Below are positions 35,921 to 44,059 of a DNA stretch of 54,453 bases, piece after piece. A program made the translations under genes and the position numbers. The notes under the pieces were generated by a model. It saw only the letters and a program-made list of their open reading frames with translations. It searched no databases and had not been told where the DNA came from. How positions within the stretch are numbered: position 1 is the first letter of the stretch; each line of letters starts with the position of its first letter. This DNA comes from Anabaena sp. UHCC 0204 (lineage in GTDB: Bacteria; Cyanobacteriota; Cyanobacteriia; Cyanobacteriales; Nostocaceae). The stretch lies in NCBI RefSeq assembly GCF_009711975.1, contig NZ_VIKW01000010.1:109095-163547 (forward strand). Direction: 5' to 3'.

Positions 35921-36757
35921 ATGAGTAATGAAACCTTACAAGCGAGTCGGGAATGGTGGTCACAAAGGTGGCTAGATTTACTGGATTCTTACCGATTTAA
36001 AAAGCGATTAGAACGGGCAAGAAATTATTCTCGACAGGGAAATGTTCTGAGTATTAAATTTAAAGGTGCAAAGGTATTAGCGAAGGTGCAGGGTAGTGAA
36101 ATAGAACCTTATAAGGTTTCTCTCTCGCTTGATGCTTTTAGTGATGAAGAATGGGGTTATGTTGTGGAAACAATGTCCCAAAAGGCACTTTTTGCTGCTA
36201 AATTACTGGCAGGGGAAATGCCACAAAATATTGAAGACGTTTTTATCAGTAACGGTTTATCATTATTTCCATTTACTCTAGGTGATGTTCACAGTAAATG
36301 TTCTTGTCCTGATAAAGCAGTCCCTTGTAAACATATAGGTGCAGTATATTATCAATTAGGCGATCGCTTTAGTGAAGATCCTTTTGTATTATTTCAATTA
36401 CGTGGACGTACCAAAGAGCAAATTATCAGCGATTTACGCCAATTACGCAGCACTAAAAATGTAGAAAATATCCAGGAAACAGCGGAAATTCAAGCAGAAA
36501 TTTCTGAACATCAATATCCTGTTAAAATAGATGATTTTTGGCAATATAATGAGCCATTAGAATCGTCTTTAGTGGTAATTTCACCTGCTGTAAGTGAAAC
36601 AGTATTAGACACATTAGGAACAATCCCTTTAGCAAAAGATGAGGAAAATACAACTAAATCACCAGCAAGTGAATTAGTGATGAAATATTTGCAAACAGTT
36701 TATCAAGATGTCAGTCAAAAAGCTTTCTTAGCAGCGATGAATGTGGGAGGAAGTTAG
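35921..36757 (+). CDS. SWIM zinc-finger protein
   Basis: 278 residues with a SWIM finger C127-x-C129-x6-C136-x-H138 in KCSCPDKAVPCKHIGAVYYQ. The N-terminus (REWWSQRWLDLLDSYRFKKR) is the normal start of the partner that accompanies bacterial SNF2 helicases. SWIM domains bind DNA or protein; this protein probably works with the SNF2 enzyme. It begins 3 bp after the DUF4351 gene. Confidence 0.9.
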   Translation: MSNETLQASREWWSQRWLDLLDSYRFKKRLERARNYSRQGNVLSIKFKGAKVLAKVQGSEIEPYKVSLSLDAFSDEEWGYVVETMSQKALFAAKLLAGEMPQNIEDVFISNGLSLFPFTLGDVHSKCSCPDKAVPCKHIGAVYYQLGDRFSEDPFVLFQLRGRTKEQIISDLRQLRSTKNVENIQETAEIQAEISEHQYPVKIDDFWQYNEPLESSLVVISPAVSETVLDTLGTIPLAKDEENTTKSPASELVMKYLQTVYQDVSQKAFLAAMNVGGS

Positions 36758-36765
36758 TCAAGTAT

Positions 36766-36794
36766 TTGCTATTTTATTTTCATACAAATAGCAA
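36766..36794 (+). terminator. hairpin after the SWIM gene
   Basis: TTGCTATTT (36766-36774) and AAATAGCAA (36786-36794) form a 9-bp stem starting 9 bp after the stop. No clear T-run follows, but position fits the end of the SNF2-SWIM transcript. Confidence 0.5.
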
Positions 36795-36880
36795 CAATTA
36801 CATTTTAATTTAATACTTACTTATTGGTTCAGGGAGAAAGGCAAAGAAAAAACCTTTAACCTTTATCCAAATCAACTTAA

Positions 36881-37528
36881 CTAATTATCAAATTTCAGGT
36901 CTTGCTCTAATTGCAATGCTTCATTTAATAATGAATTAGTAAAGTTAATACTTTTTAAGTAAGTTTCACAAGCTGCAACTGGTACTGTCAATATATCGCT
37001 CCAGTCTTGTTCTGCTTTGTGAAAACCTTGAATTTTTAAGCTATTTGCAGAAGATAAATCCCCACATATTATCCCTAATTCTTGGATTGGTGATATTATT
37101 AATAATTCATCAACTAACCCATAATAATAATCTCTAACTGTTAGCAAATAGTCATAAATATGACGTGATAATCTGTTACCAACTCGTCGAACTAAATTAC
37201 AAGTTAGTGCGGGAATAATATGCCACGTTTCAGCTAAAAAATCTTGTTTTAATCCAGATATTTGCGAAGGAATTAGCAAATCAACATCACTAAGAAAATC
37301 TATTTCTTCTGATAGCAACATCACAGAAACAATCAGCCATTGATCATTTGTATCCATGAGTAATTCAGGTTCTTTAACAATCATTACATAACGTGGTGGT
37401 GAGTTGCCAGCTAAAAAATTTTGTGCTAAGAACGAGTAAAAAGTCTGTTGTTCTTCATCTGAGAACTTGAGGGGACTTTGTACTAAGCGACTCACTTCCC
37501 AAATTTCTCCGGGTTGTGGGGTTAACAT
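36881..37528 (-). CDS. uncharacterised conserved protein downstream of the sigma factor
   Basis: 215 residues, acidic, no membrane helix. It begins MLTPQPGEIWEVSRLVQSPL, has NSPPRYVMIVKEPELLMD, and a Tyr-rich centre YDYLLTVRDYYYGLVDELLI. The opening GEIWEV echoes MazF/PemK-type SH3 barrels but this is not enough to call a toxin. It lies 167 bp downstream of the sigma-like gene on the same strand. Function is not recognised; co-transcription with the sigma factor is plausible. Confidence 0.6.
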   Translation of the reverse strand: MLTPQPGEIWEVSRLVQSPLKFSDEEQQTFYSFLAQNFLAGNSPPRYVMIVKEPELLMDTNDQWLIVSVMLLSEEIDFLSDVDLLIPSQISGLKQDFLAETWHIIPALTCNLVRRVGNRLSRHIYDYLLTVRDYYYGLVDELLIISPIQELGIICGDLSSANSLKIQGFHKAEQDWSDILTVPVAACETYLKSINFTNSLLNEALQLEQDLKFDN

Positions 37529-37694
37529 ATTACACCATTACCTACTTAAAATTTAGATTCACTCAAGTTTACACCCATATCTTTAGTTTCCCAACAGAAA
37601 TGAGTGATCAACTGGCTTATATTATTTAACGTATGAACGCTTGCAAATATCAGGATTTTCTTTAATTTTGATGAGAAGGTGACATTGTATTAAC

Positions 37695-38342
37695 TTACCA
37701 TTGCTTTTTCGAGCGATCGTATTCTCTCTTTTGCTGACGAGTTTCTGGCAATTGATGCTTGACATCTTCAACTTTAAACAATTCTAATGACTCGGCAATC
37801 CGTGCTAAAAGTTCCTGCCATCGCTTGGATATTTCACTCTGACTAACTCTTAATTCACCAGCTAGTTGAGTCTGTGTTTTTCCATCAATTTTACCTTGCC
37901 ATAATTTGAGATAATTTTGGCGCGGATAGCGTTGTTCTAGTTGATAAATTGCCTCGATCGCTTTAAAAATTAAATCTGCCCGTTCTGCTGCTTCTAAGAT
38001 GTTAAATTCATCAGAAATAGTATCTAAGAGAGTGATATCTGTGCCAGGAATGTTGCAATCTAAACTTTGGCAGTTTCGCAGATTTTCTTGACGAATAAAA
38101 TCAATGATCGCATATCGAGCTACAGTCGCAGCCCAGCGATAAAATTTTTCTAATCCTCCTTCTCTGAACTTTCCAGATTGAAGGCACTGGAAGACTTTTA
38201 AATGGGCAGTTTGAATAGCATCTTCCCAAGAGATACTTGTACCCCTAGTATATTTGCGAGCAATTTTTTCTAATCTCTGAAGATAGTTTGAGTCAAGGAA
38301 AATCTCTGAAGGATAAGACCATGATTTTTGAAATGGTAACAT
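37695..38342 (-). CDS. sigma-70-family (ECF-like) RNA polymerase sigma factor
   Basis: 215 residues from ATG 38342 (MLPFQKSWSYP). Region 2 is seen as ISWEDAIQTAHLKVFQCLQ and KFYRWAATVARYAIIDFIRQ; region 4 as KTQTQLAGELRVSQSEISKR, a helix-turn-helix. The spacing fits an ECF-like factor with no N-terminal region 1. No anti-sigma factor with a membrane helix is adjacent. It is divergent from the double-glycine peptide genes with about 600 bp between. Confidence 0.85.
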   Translation of the reverse strand: MLPFQKSWSYPSEIFLDSNYLQRLEKIARKYTRGTSISWEDAIQTAHLKVFQCLQSGKFREGGLEKFYRWAATVARYAIIDFIRQENLRNCQSLDCNIPGTDITLLDTISDEFNILEAAERADLIFKAIEAIYQLEQRYPRQNYLKLWQGKIDGKTQTQLAGELRVSQSEISKRWQELLARIAESLELFKVEDVKHQLPETRQQKREYDRSKKQW

Positions 38343-38945
38343 ACAATACATCCTGGTTTAATAAGCTAATATTTAAAATTCGCAAATTACTGAATAAAAG
38401 GATTATTTTTGTGACAATTGGAGCGTAAATCAAACTTAATTAAATAACGCCATCACCAACAAATTTGTAAATTCAGTATTTATAGTTTTTTAAACTAAGG
38501 GGATATAAAGACTGTTAATTAACACCATATAAATTTATGGGTTTTAAACCAAATCTTTCTTCCCTAAATTTTTACCCTACACTGCATATCTCACAACAAC
38601 CTCGTAGATGGGTTGCGGTTTCTTTCACGTTAGGGCTTGGTCATCATCAAATATTCAATCATTGCATTTAGCAAGATAATGCTTCACTGAATATTTTTCT
38701 TTCGATTCTTCCTATTTAAGTCCCAAGGCCAAGATAGCTAACATCGTCTAAACAGTAGAGATGATATTTATACTTTTTTTATTACTTCAGATAGAGGAAA
38801 AATATAAATTATATGATTATTCGGAAATGCGCTCCAAGAAATTTTCTAATTTCAGAATATTTTGCGTCGAGTATTCGTTATAGAAAGTAGGAACAGTTGA
38901 TCATCTAGTTCATATTTACTCTTCTGTTAAGTAAGGAAAAACATC
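38343..38945. other. long divergent spacer between the sigma factor and peptide 1
   Basis: No gene is seen. The region is AT-rich with several T/A runs. It must carry the promoters of both flanking genes. The last bases before peptide 1 contain AAGGAA, a fair ribosome-binding site 8 bp from the ATG. Confidence 0.5.
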
Positions 38946-39176
38946 ATGCAAGTTATCAAACACGCTAAATTGTTTAGCACAATCTCTGATGAAGACGCGG
39001 CTGATATTAATGGTGGAAATCTCTCATCTGCTGCGAATTATACTACTGTAGCTAAGGAATTTGGTATTGGAGGTTCTGATCTTCTGAACACTACATTACT
39101 GTTTACAATTGGCGCAATAAAAGTTGAAAAGTCAGGAGGTTCAGGCTCAGGTTCAGGCTCAGGTTCAGGTTCATGA
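38946..39176 (+). CDS. double-glycine leader peptide 1 with Gly-Ser tail
   Basis: 76 residues. The leader MQVIKHAKLFSTISDEDAAD is followed by INGG (Gly-Gly at 23-24), as in peptides matured by C39-peptidase ABC exporters. The core is NLSSAANYTTVAKEFG, then LLNTTLLFTIGAIKVEKSGG and a (GS)n tail made of hexamer repeats. It is paralogous to the peptide at 39747. No transporter or modification enzyme is adjacent. I infer a secreted peptide, possibly bacteriocin or signal; no family name is claimed. Confidence 0.7.
   Translation: MQVIKHAKLFSTISDEDAADINGGNLSSAANYTTVAKEFGIGGSDLLNTTLLFTIGAIKVEKSGGSGSGSGSGSGS
39138..39173 (+). repeat. hexamer repeat encoding the Gly-Ser tail
   Basis: Six units GG(T/C)TCA in tandem: GGTTCA, GGCTCA, GGTTCA, GGCTCA, GGTTCA, GGTTCA, then TGA. 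Length changes by slippage would keep the frame and vary only the tail length. Confidence 0.9.
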
Positions 39177-39197
39177 TCAGGAGAGTCTGGTGAGGAA

Positions 39198-39327
39198 TAA
39201 GTAGGTAGATGCTAATCAACCCAACTATGTAACGAACTGTAAATTACCCAAAACTCTTGGGATTGCTGCGTTCCACTCCGTTCCACTCGCAATGACATAG
39301 TTATAAGTTTTCCCACCTACCTACTTA
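39198..39327. repeat. inverted-repeat-bounded element between the peptide genes
   Basis: TAAGTAGGTAG (39198-39208) and CTACCTACTTA (39317-39327) are perfect 11-bp inverted arms about 108 bp apart. Inside lies a strand-palindromic segment around CTCTTGGGATTGCTGCG and TCGCAATGACATA, which resembles the CATTGCGAG...GCAATCCCAAG type of dispersed palindrome. A small MITE-like insertion is likely. Confidence 0.7.
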
Positions 39328-39617
39328 ATCGTTTCGTTGCCTCTAGTTAGCTTGTTCATGAAATATGGAGAGATATGTGATCAAGTCTCTCCAACTAAGA
39401 ATAAAGCGGATCTATGGTTACGCTAGGCAAGCTATCATCAAGAAACAGTATTAGTTGTTCAGTCCCTCTTTATCTCTAAAATAAATTAAGTTCTGTGGCA
39501 ATATTGTAGAGTGGAGGAGACTGAATAATTACTTACTTTTCTAGCTATAAATTAGCGATCAATACCTATTATTCACTTTTTTTCATATTTTTGTTACTAG
39601 TACCGCAGGACGGAATT

Positions 39618-39654
39618 AACAATTAAAAAAGCTTTGCGTAGATTTTTAATTGTT
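39618..39654. promoter_or_regulatory. perfect 12-bp hairpin upstream of peptide 2
   Basis: AACAATTAAAAA (39618-39629) and TTTTTAATTGTT (39643-39654) pair completely around a 13-base loop, 92 bp before the peptide 2 ATG. It may be a terminator for upstream transcription or a leader structure. Confidence 0.55.
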
Positions 39655-39746
39655 GGGTTATTTATGCCGTTATGTACTAGTTGGAGAATATTGTGTATTG
39701 AGTGTTTTTTCTCCTTCTCAATTCTGTGAATTCAACAGAACATATT

Positions 39747-39965
39747 ATGCAAATCATCACTCCCACAAATAAAGAACTGTTCAGCGACATCTCTAATCAA
39801 GAATCTGCTAACATTAATGGCGGTGGTCTGCTGACTGCGGCTGCATATATTATCGTTTCAGATCTCATTCCTCAATTAGCAGGTAGTCCTGAACAGGCAA
39901 ATACAGCTTTGTTATTCACAATAAATGCCATACCAGGACCAGGAGGCAACTACAATAGTCCATAA
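39747..39965 (+). CDS. double-glycine leader peptide 2
   Basis: 72 residues from ATG 39747; the frame extends upstream but MQIITPTNKELFSDISNQES lines up with the leader of peptide 1. Gly-Gly at 25-26 (ANINGG). The core GLLTAAAYIIVSDLIPQLAG then NTALLFTINAIPGPGG shares LLFTI(N/G)AI with peptide 1 and ends Asn-Ser-Pro. The two genes sit in tandem, separated by an inserted repeat and about 570 bp. Same predicted fate: cleavage after GG and export. Confidence 0.7.
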   Translation: MQIITPTNKELFSDISNQESANINGGGLLTAAAYIIVSDLIPQLAGSPEQANTALLFTINAIPGPGGNYNSP

Positions 39966-40197
39966 TATTGTCTATATAGGAATCTTTAACTCCAGAAAAA
40001 GTAAATATTTTGATTCACTTAAATATTAGCATTCACTTACGTATACTCCCCTGGCTGAACAAATCTTGCTTATTTGTTTCTCAGGGGATTTTTATGACTA
40101 TTTTGATCTCTTTCTAATTCTGTCTCGGTTACTCCTAACCCTAAAGAAAAGACTTTTATGGCTGACGCTACGCTATCAGCAAGCCTTACATATTTGC

Positions 40198-40905
40198 TTA
40201 CTTTAAACTATCAGGATCTATACCAAGCGATCGCAAATGTGCTGCCAAAATTTGTACTTTCTCTCTTTCATCTGCTAACTGCTGTTCCGCTGCAAGAGCT
40301 TGATTTTGGATCTTTGTAGCAGCTTCTTCTGGTGTTGGTACTAACTCACCTTCAGATGTAAAATAGCGGAGCTTACCATTAGCCACGCCTAAATATAAAT
40401 TCAGGACTTTACTCCAAAGCAATCCCTGTTCATTGGCGATAATTTCTTGATATTGATTTCCTACGAGTTTAAACCCCACAAATTCTAAATTTTCGGGACT
40501 AAACCAAAAATATTCTGGGGTATGAAAGCGACTTTCATAGAGAACTTTTTTGAGATTGCGGTCAACTTTTGCTGTACTATCTGACAGTAATTCAATAATC
40601 AAATCGGGATAACGTCCGTCTTCTTCCCACACAACCCAAGAAGTGCGGGGACGTTTTTCTGTATCTTTGACTAAGAAGAAATCTGGACCCCTAAATTCTC
40701 GATTTTTTAACTGTTGACGACTAAAATAAATAGTTAGATTTGCACCAATAAAGAAATCATTTTGATCACGCCATAACCACTCCAAGCTAGTTACTAGCAT
40801 TAGTAACTGCATATAATGTAAAGAACTTTCCATTTCCGGCTCATCACTTAACAACTGAGTCGCGTCGGGCATTTGTTGTTCTAGCTGTTGGGCTGTAACA
40901 AACAT
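40198..40905 (-). CDS. Uma2-family putative endonuclease (DUF820)
   Basis: 235 residues. The Uma2 restriction-endonuclease-like core is visible: REFRGPDFFLVKD, then RYPDLIIELLSDSTAKVDRN with the catalytic D/E pair, and KKVLYESRFHTPEYFWF. A C-terminal coiled coil (about 190-225) follows, a common addition in this family. Uma2 proteins are very numerous in cyanobacteria and their role is unknown. It is monocistronic by context. Confidence 0.9.
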   Translation of the reverse strand: MFVTAQQLEQQMPDATQLLSDEPEMESSLHYMQLLMLVTSLEWLWRDQNDFFIGANLTIYFSRQQLKNREFRGPDFFLVKDTEKRPRTSWVVWEEDGRYPDLIIELLSDSTAKVDRNLKKVLYESRFHTPEYFWFSPENLEFVGFKLVGNQYQEIIANEQGLLWSKVLNLYLGVANGKLRYFTSEGELVPTPEEAATKIQNQALAAEQQLADEREKVQILAAHLRSLGIDPDSLK

Positions 40906-41013
40906 AAGAGTATACCTACTTGCTTACTGATTTAATTTTAAGCGATGAGCAATGAAAACTGAGTACCAGATTCCGCTACACTGAGATTTGGATTATTGCA
41001 TTGTAACTAGATC

Positions 41014-41205
41014 ATGGAAATTGGACAGAAGGTTAAAGTAATTCGTTTGCGCGATCGCGTATCCTCTACTATCGCTCAAAAACTTGGAAAAGTTGGTATT
41101 ATCGAAGGCTACAAAGTCACTGACGGGGCTGGAATCGGTGTGGTGGTCAAGTTTGACGACAAATCCTCCACCTGGTTTTTTGAAGATGAAATCAAACCAG
41201 CTTAG
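41014..41205 (+). CDS. PetP-like cytochrome b6f-associated protein (DUF2862)
   Basis: 63 residues: MEIGQKVKVIRLRDRVSSTI, LGKVGIIEGYKVTDGAGIGV, VVKFDDKSSTWFFEDEIK. This is the SH3-like DUF2862 pattern that I associate with PetP, a cytosolic subunit of the cyanobacterial cytochrome b6f complex. Length and all conserved blocks fit. I did not test it against other small SH3-like cyanobacterial proteins. Confidence 0.75.
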   Translation: MEIGQKVKVIRLRDRVSSTIAQKLGKVGIIEGYKVTDGAGIGVVVKFDDKSSTWFFEDEIKPA

Positions 41206-41291
41206 TCAAAACAACTTATAGCAGAGGCTAAGAAGATTGGTTGAGTGCTAAGTTGTAATTGAAAAGATAGGTGATAATTGGAAATTGAGTA

Positions 41292-42392
41292 ATGGCCTTG
41301 ATACTGACATTTTTGGGCAAAAACGGCATAGCTCGCAGTAAAATAGCGATCGCCGCAGCCATTAGTTTGGCAACACAAGGCAAGCGGGTACTCCTAGCAG
41401 GACTAGCAGATCCAACATTGCCAATTCTACTCAATACTGCTCTGACTCCTGACCCCCAGGAAATCTCTCCCAATCTGCAAGCAGTACAGTTTCAAGCATC
41501 TGTACTGCTCGAACGTAACTGGGACGAAGTGAAAAAATTGGAGGCTCAATACCTCCGTACACCTATTTTTAAAGAGGTTTATGGGCAAGAACTGGTAGTA
41601 TTACCAGGAATGGACAACGCCCTGGCTCTCAATGCTATTCGTGAATATGATGCCAGTGGCAAATATGACGCGATTATCTATGATGGTACAGGTGACGCTT
41701 CTAGCTTGCGAATGTTGGGAATGCCAGAATCTTTAAGTTGGTATGTTCGACGATTCCGGCAATTGTTTGTTAACTCCGATTTAGGGAAAACAATTACAGA
41801 ATCTCCCTTTCTTCAACCTTTAATTGGTAGTCTTTTCAATGTGAATTGGACTGCTGATAATTTTGCCCAACCTACTAACCAAGTTAATAATTTTCTTGAA
41901 GAAGGTAAAGCTGCTTTAGCTAATCCCCAGCGTGTTGCCGCTTTTTTGGTGACAACTTCAGATCCCATTGATGTTGCAAATTCCCGCTATTTGTGGGGAA
42001 GCGCCCAACAAATTGGTTTAACTATTGGTGGAGCAATCTTAGTTGCTGGTGGAGAAAATACCAGTTTATCTGAGGAATTTGCACCTCTACCTGTGAGCAT
42101 AGTTCCTGATGTCTCCAATGGTGAATGGCAACCTCTCATAGATGCTTTACCCAACTTTGTTGAGCAAGCATTACAAGCTAACCAACCAATTGAAATTGAC
42201 GTACATAATCGCCAAGTACGCTTATTTTTACCTGGTTTTGATAAAAAGCAAGTCAAACTCACCCAGTACGGTCCAGAAGTCACAGTAGAAGCCGGAGATC
42301 AAAGACGTAATATCTTCCTCCCCCCGGCTCTCAGTGGTAAACCTGTTACTGGTGCAAAGTTTCAAAATAGTTATTTGATAATTTCGTTTTAG
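41292..42392 (+). CDS. ArsA/Get3-fold protein with degenerate P-loop and C-terminal crystallin-like domain
   Basis: 366 residues. The N-terminus LILTFLGKNGIARSKIAIAA stands where ArsA/Get3 ATPases have GKGGVGKT/S; here residues 9-17 are G-K-N-G-I-A-R-S-K, so the signature lysine of the loop is lost or shifted. The last 75 residues (VHNRQVRLFLPGFDKKQVKL and so on) resemble the small-heat-shock-like domain of cyanobacterial ArsA homologues. Annotated relatives are predicted tail-anchor targeting factors. It precedes chlG by 62 bp on the same strand. Confidence 0.8.
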   Translation: MALILTFLGKNGIARSKIAIAAAISLATQGKRVLLAGLADPTLPILLNTALTPDPQEISPNLQAVQFQASVLLERNWDEVKKLEAQYLRTPIFKEVYGQELVVLPGMDNALALNAIREYDASGKYDAIIYDGTGDASSLRMLGMPESLSWYVRRFRQLFVNSDLGKTITESPFLQPLIGSLFNVNWTADNFAQPTNQVNNFLEEGKAALANPQRVAAFLVTTSDPIDVANSRYLWGSAQQIGLTIGGAILVAGGENTSLSEEFAPLPVSIVPDVSNGEWQPLIDALPNFVEQALQANQPIEIDVHNRQVRLFLPGFDKKQVKLTQYGPEVTVEAGDQRRNIFLPPALSGKPVTGAKFQNSYLIISF

Positions 42393-42399
42393 GTGATTG

Positions 42400-42448
42400 G
42401 TAATTGGCAATTATCAATTGTCAATTATCAATTGTCAATTATCCATTA
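42400..42448. repeat. TCAATTA/TCAATTG heptamer repeats
   Basis: About five to six 7-bp units (ATCAATT, GTCAATT and variants) in the spacer before chlG. An in-frame start at 42404 would translate them, so the chlG start is placed after them. Confidence 0.8.
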
Positions 42449-42454
42449 CACCTT

Positions 42455-43489
42455 ATGCCTGAATCAACTCCCATTAATCCAAATCCGCAGCCTAATGAGG
42501 CTATAGAATCTACAAATCCAGAAGTTACAATCACAGAAGACCGCAATGCGAAAACTCGGCAATTGCTGGGAATGAAAGGTGCAAGTGCGGGAGAAACTTC
42601 TATTTGGAAAATTCGCTTGCAATTGATGAAACCGATTACCTGGATTCCCCTGATTTGGGGTGTAGTCTGCGGTGCGGCTTCTTCTGGAAACTATACCTGG
42701 ACTTTAGAAAATGTTTTGAAGTCTGCTCTTTGTATGTTGCTTTCTGGTCCCTTGTTGACAGGTTATACCCAAACCATCAATGATTATTATGACCGGGAAA
42801 TTGACGCGATTAATGAACCTTATCGTCCCATACCTTCTGGGAGAATTTCGGAAAAGCAAGTAATTAGTCAATTTGTGCTTTTACTATTACTAGGATATGG
42901 TGTAGCTTATACCTTAGATTTATGGGCAGGTCATCCAGTTCCTACTGTTTTGCTGTTGTCTGTTTTTGGTAGTTTCATTGCTTATATCTATTCTGCACCA
43001 CCATTGAAATTAAAACAAAATGGTTGGTTAGGAAACTATGCTTTAGGTGCAAGTTATATTGCTTTACCTTGGTGGGCTGGCCATGCTTTATTTGGAGAAT
43101 TGAATTGGAAAATTGTGATTCTGACACTATTTTACAGTTTAGCAGGTTTAGGGATTGCCATTGTCAATGATTTTAAGAGTGTGGAAGGCGATCGCCAATT
43201 AGGTTTACAATCATTACCAGTTATGTTTGGGATAAAAACTGCGGCTTTGATTTGTGTAGTCATGATTGACTTATTTCAAGGTTTGGTTGCAGGTTATTTG
43301 GTGAGTATTCATGAGAATTTATACGCAGCAATTCTCGTTTTATTAATCATTCCCCAAATCACTTTCCAGGATATGTATTTTCTCCGTGACCCCATAGCGA
43401 ATGATGTCAAATATCAAGCTAGCGCCCAACCTTTTTTGGTATTGGGAATGTTGGTAACAGGTATTGCATTAGGTCATGCTGGGGTTTAA
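42455..43489 (+). CDS. chlG: chlorophyll a synthase
   Basis: 344 residues from ATG 42455. A UbiA-family membrane prenyltransferase that joins chlorophyllide a to phytyl or geranylgeranyl diphosphate. The first Asp-rich motif is NDYYDREIDAINEPYRPIPS, and the second is NDFKSVEGDRQLGLQSLPV. About eight to nine TM helices. The GETSIWKIRLQLMKPITWIP segment is typical. The PucC-like carrier at 45978 serves the same pathway. Confidence 0.96.
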   Translation: MPESTPINPNPQPNEAIESTNPEVTITEDRNAKTRQLLGMKGASAGETSIWKIRLQLMKPITWIPLIWGVVCGAASSGNYTWTLENVLKSALCMLLSGPLLTGYTQTINDYYDREIDAINEPYRPIPSGRISEKQVISQFVLLLLLGYGVAYTLDLWAGHPVPTVLLLSVFGSFIAYIYSAPPLKLKQNGWLGNYALGASYIALPWWAGHALFGELNWKIVILTLFYSLAGLGIAIVNDFKSVEGDRQLGLQSLPVMFGIKTAALICVVMIDLFQGLVAGYLVSIHENLYAAILVLLIIPQITFQDMYFLRDPIANDVKYQASAQPFLVLGMLVTGIALGHAGV

Positions 43490-43576
43490 GTAAGAGGAAG
43501 GTTTCGCGCAAAGGCGCTAAGGAGCAAAGACGCAAAGGAAGAAATTCATTATTTTCTGGTTGTTGTCTAAATAGGT

Positions 43577-43660
43577 TAGGACTTATGCACAAGTCACGGA
43601 ATAATGAACCACGAAGACACGAAGGAAAGAGAGTTTGAGAGATATTTTGCGTAAGTCCTA
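43577..43660. repeat. MITE-like element with TAGGACTTA(C/T)GCA ends
   Basis: TAGGACTTATGCA (43577-43589) and TGCGTAAGTCCTA (43648-43660) are inverted 13-bp ends with one mismatch, enclosing 84 bp in total. The interior holds ACCACGAAGACACGAAGG, a word also found at the start of sufC (about 51303-51320). TAGGACTTACGCA is a terminal repeat I associate with small mobile elements in Nostocales. Confidence 0.7.
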
Positions 43661-43758
43661 TAGGTGAGACTTTTGTAATATATCTTTAGCTAGTGGTAAT
43701 CAATGAGGGGTTAGGATTTATATTAATTTCTAACTCCTCTGTTGTATTAGTAATTGCC

Positions 43759-44028
43759 ATGTTGAATTTTATATCTTTCCTAATTCAGGGAATACAACCA
43801 TTTTTAGTGCCAATTTGCTTTGTTATAGCTTGGACTGTGATTATTCTGGTATTTTTGAATTTATGGGCAGCAACAAAAGCAACTGTGAAGACTGCTCAAA
43901 AAATGCACAAAGTCCCTTGTCATAATTGCCAATTTTTTACTAATAATTACCGTCTTAAATGTACGGTAAATCCTTATGTTGCGAATACAGAAGAAGCAAT
44001 TGGTTGTAAAGATTATCAATCAAATTAA
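43759..44028 (+). CDS. small membrane protein with four-Cys motif
   Basis: 89 residues from ATG 43759; an earlier GTG at 43693 would add 22 residues. One strong membrane helix (about 14-36), then a cytosolic or lumenal tail with C54-x2-C57 (VPCHNCQFFTNN), C68 (LKCTVNP) and C83 (IGCKDY). The Cys layout suggests metal binding. It is conserved-looking, but I do not recognise its function. The neighbouring chlG/PucC genes hint at the photosynthetic membrane. Confidence 0.65.
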   Translation: MLNFISFLIQGIQPFLVPICFVIAWTVIILVFLNLWAATKATVKTAQKMHKVPCHNCQFFTNNYRLKCTVNPYVANTEEAIGCKDYQSN

Positions 44029-44059
44029 TTATTATCTTCCTGTCAAAATCATCCTGAAA

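Noticed and set aside
36881-37528. MazF/PemK toxin call for the 215-residue protein
   Set aside because: Only the opening GEIWEV resembles MazF; the length is about twice that of MazF and no antitoxin overlaps it.
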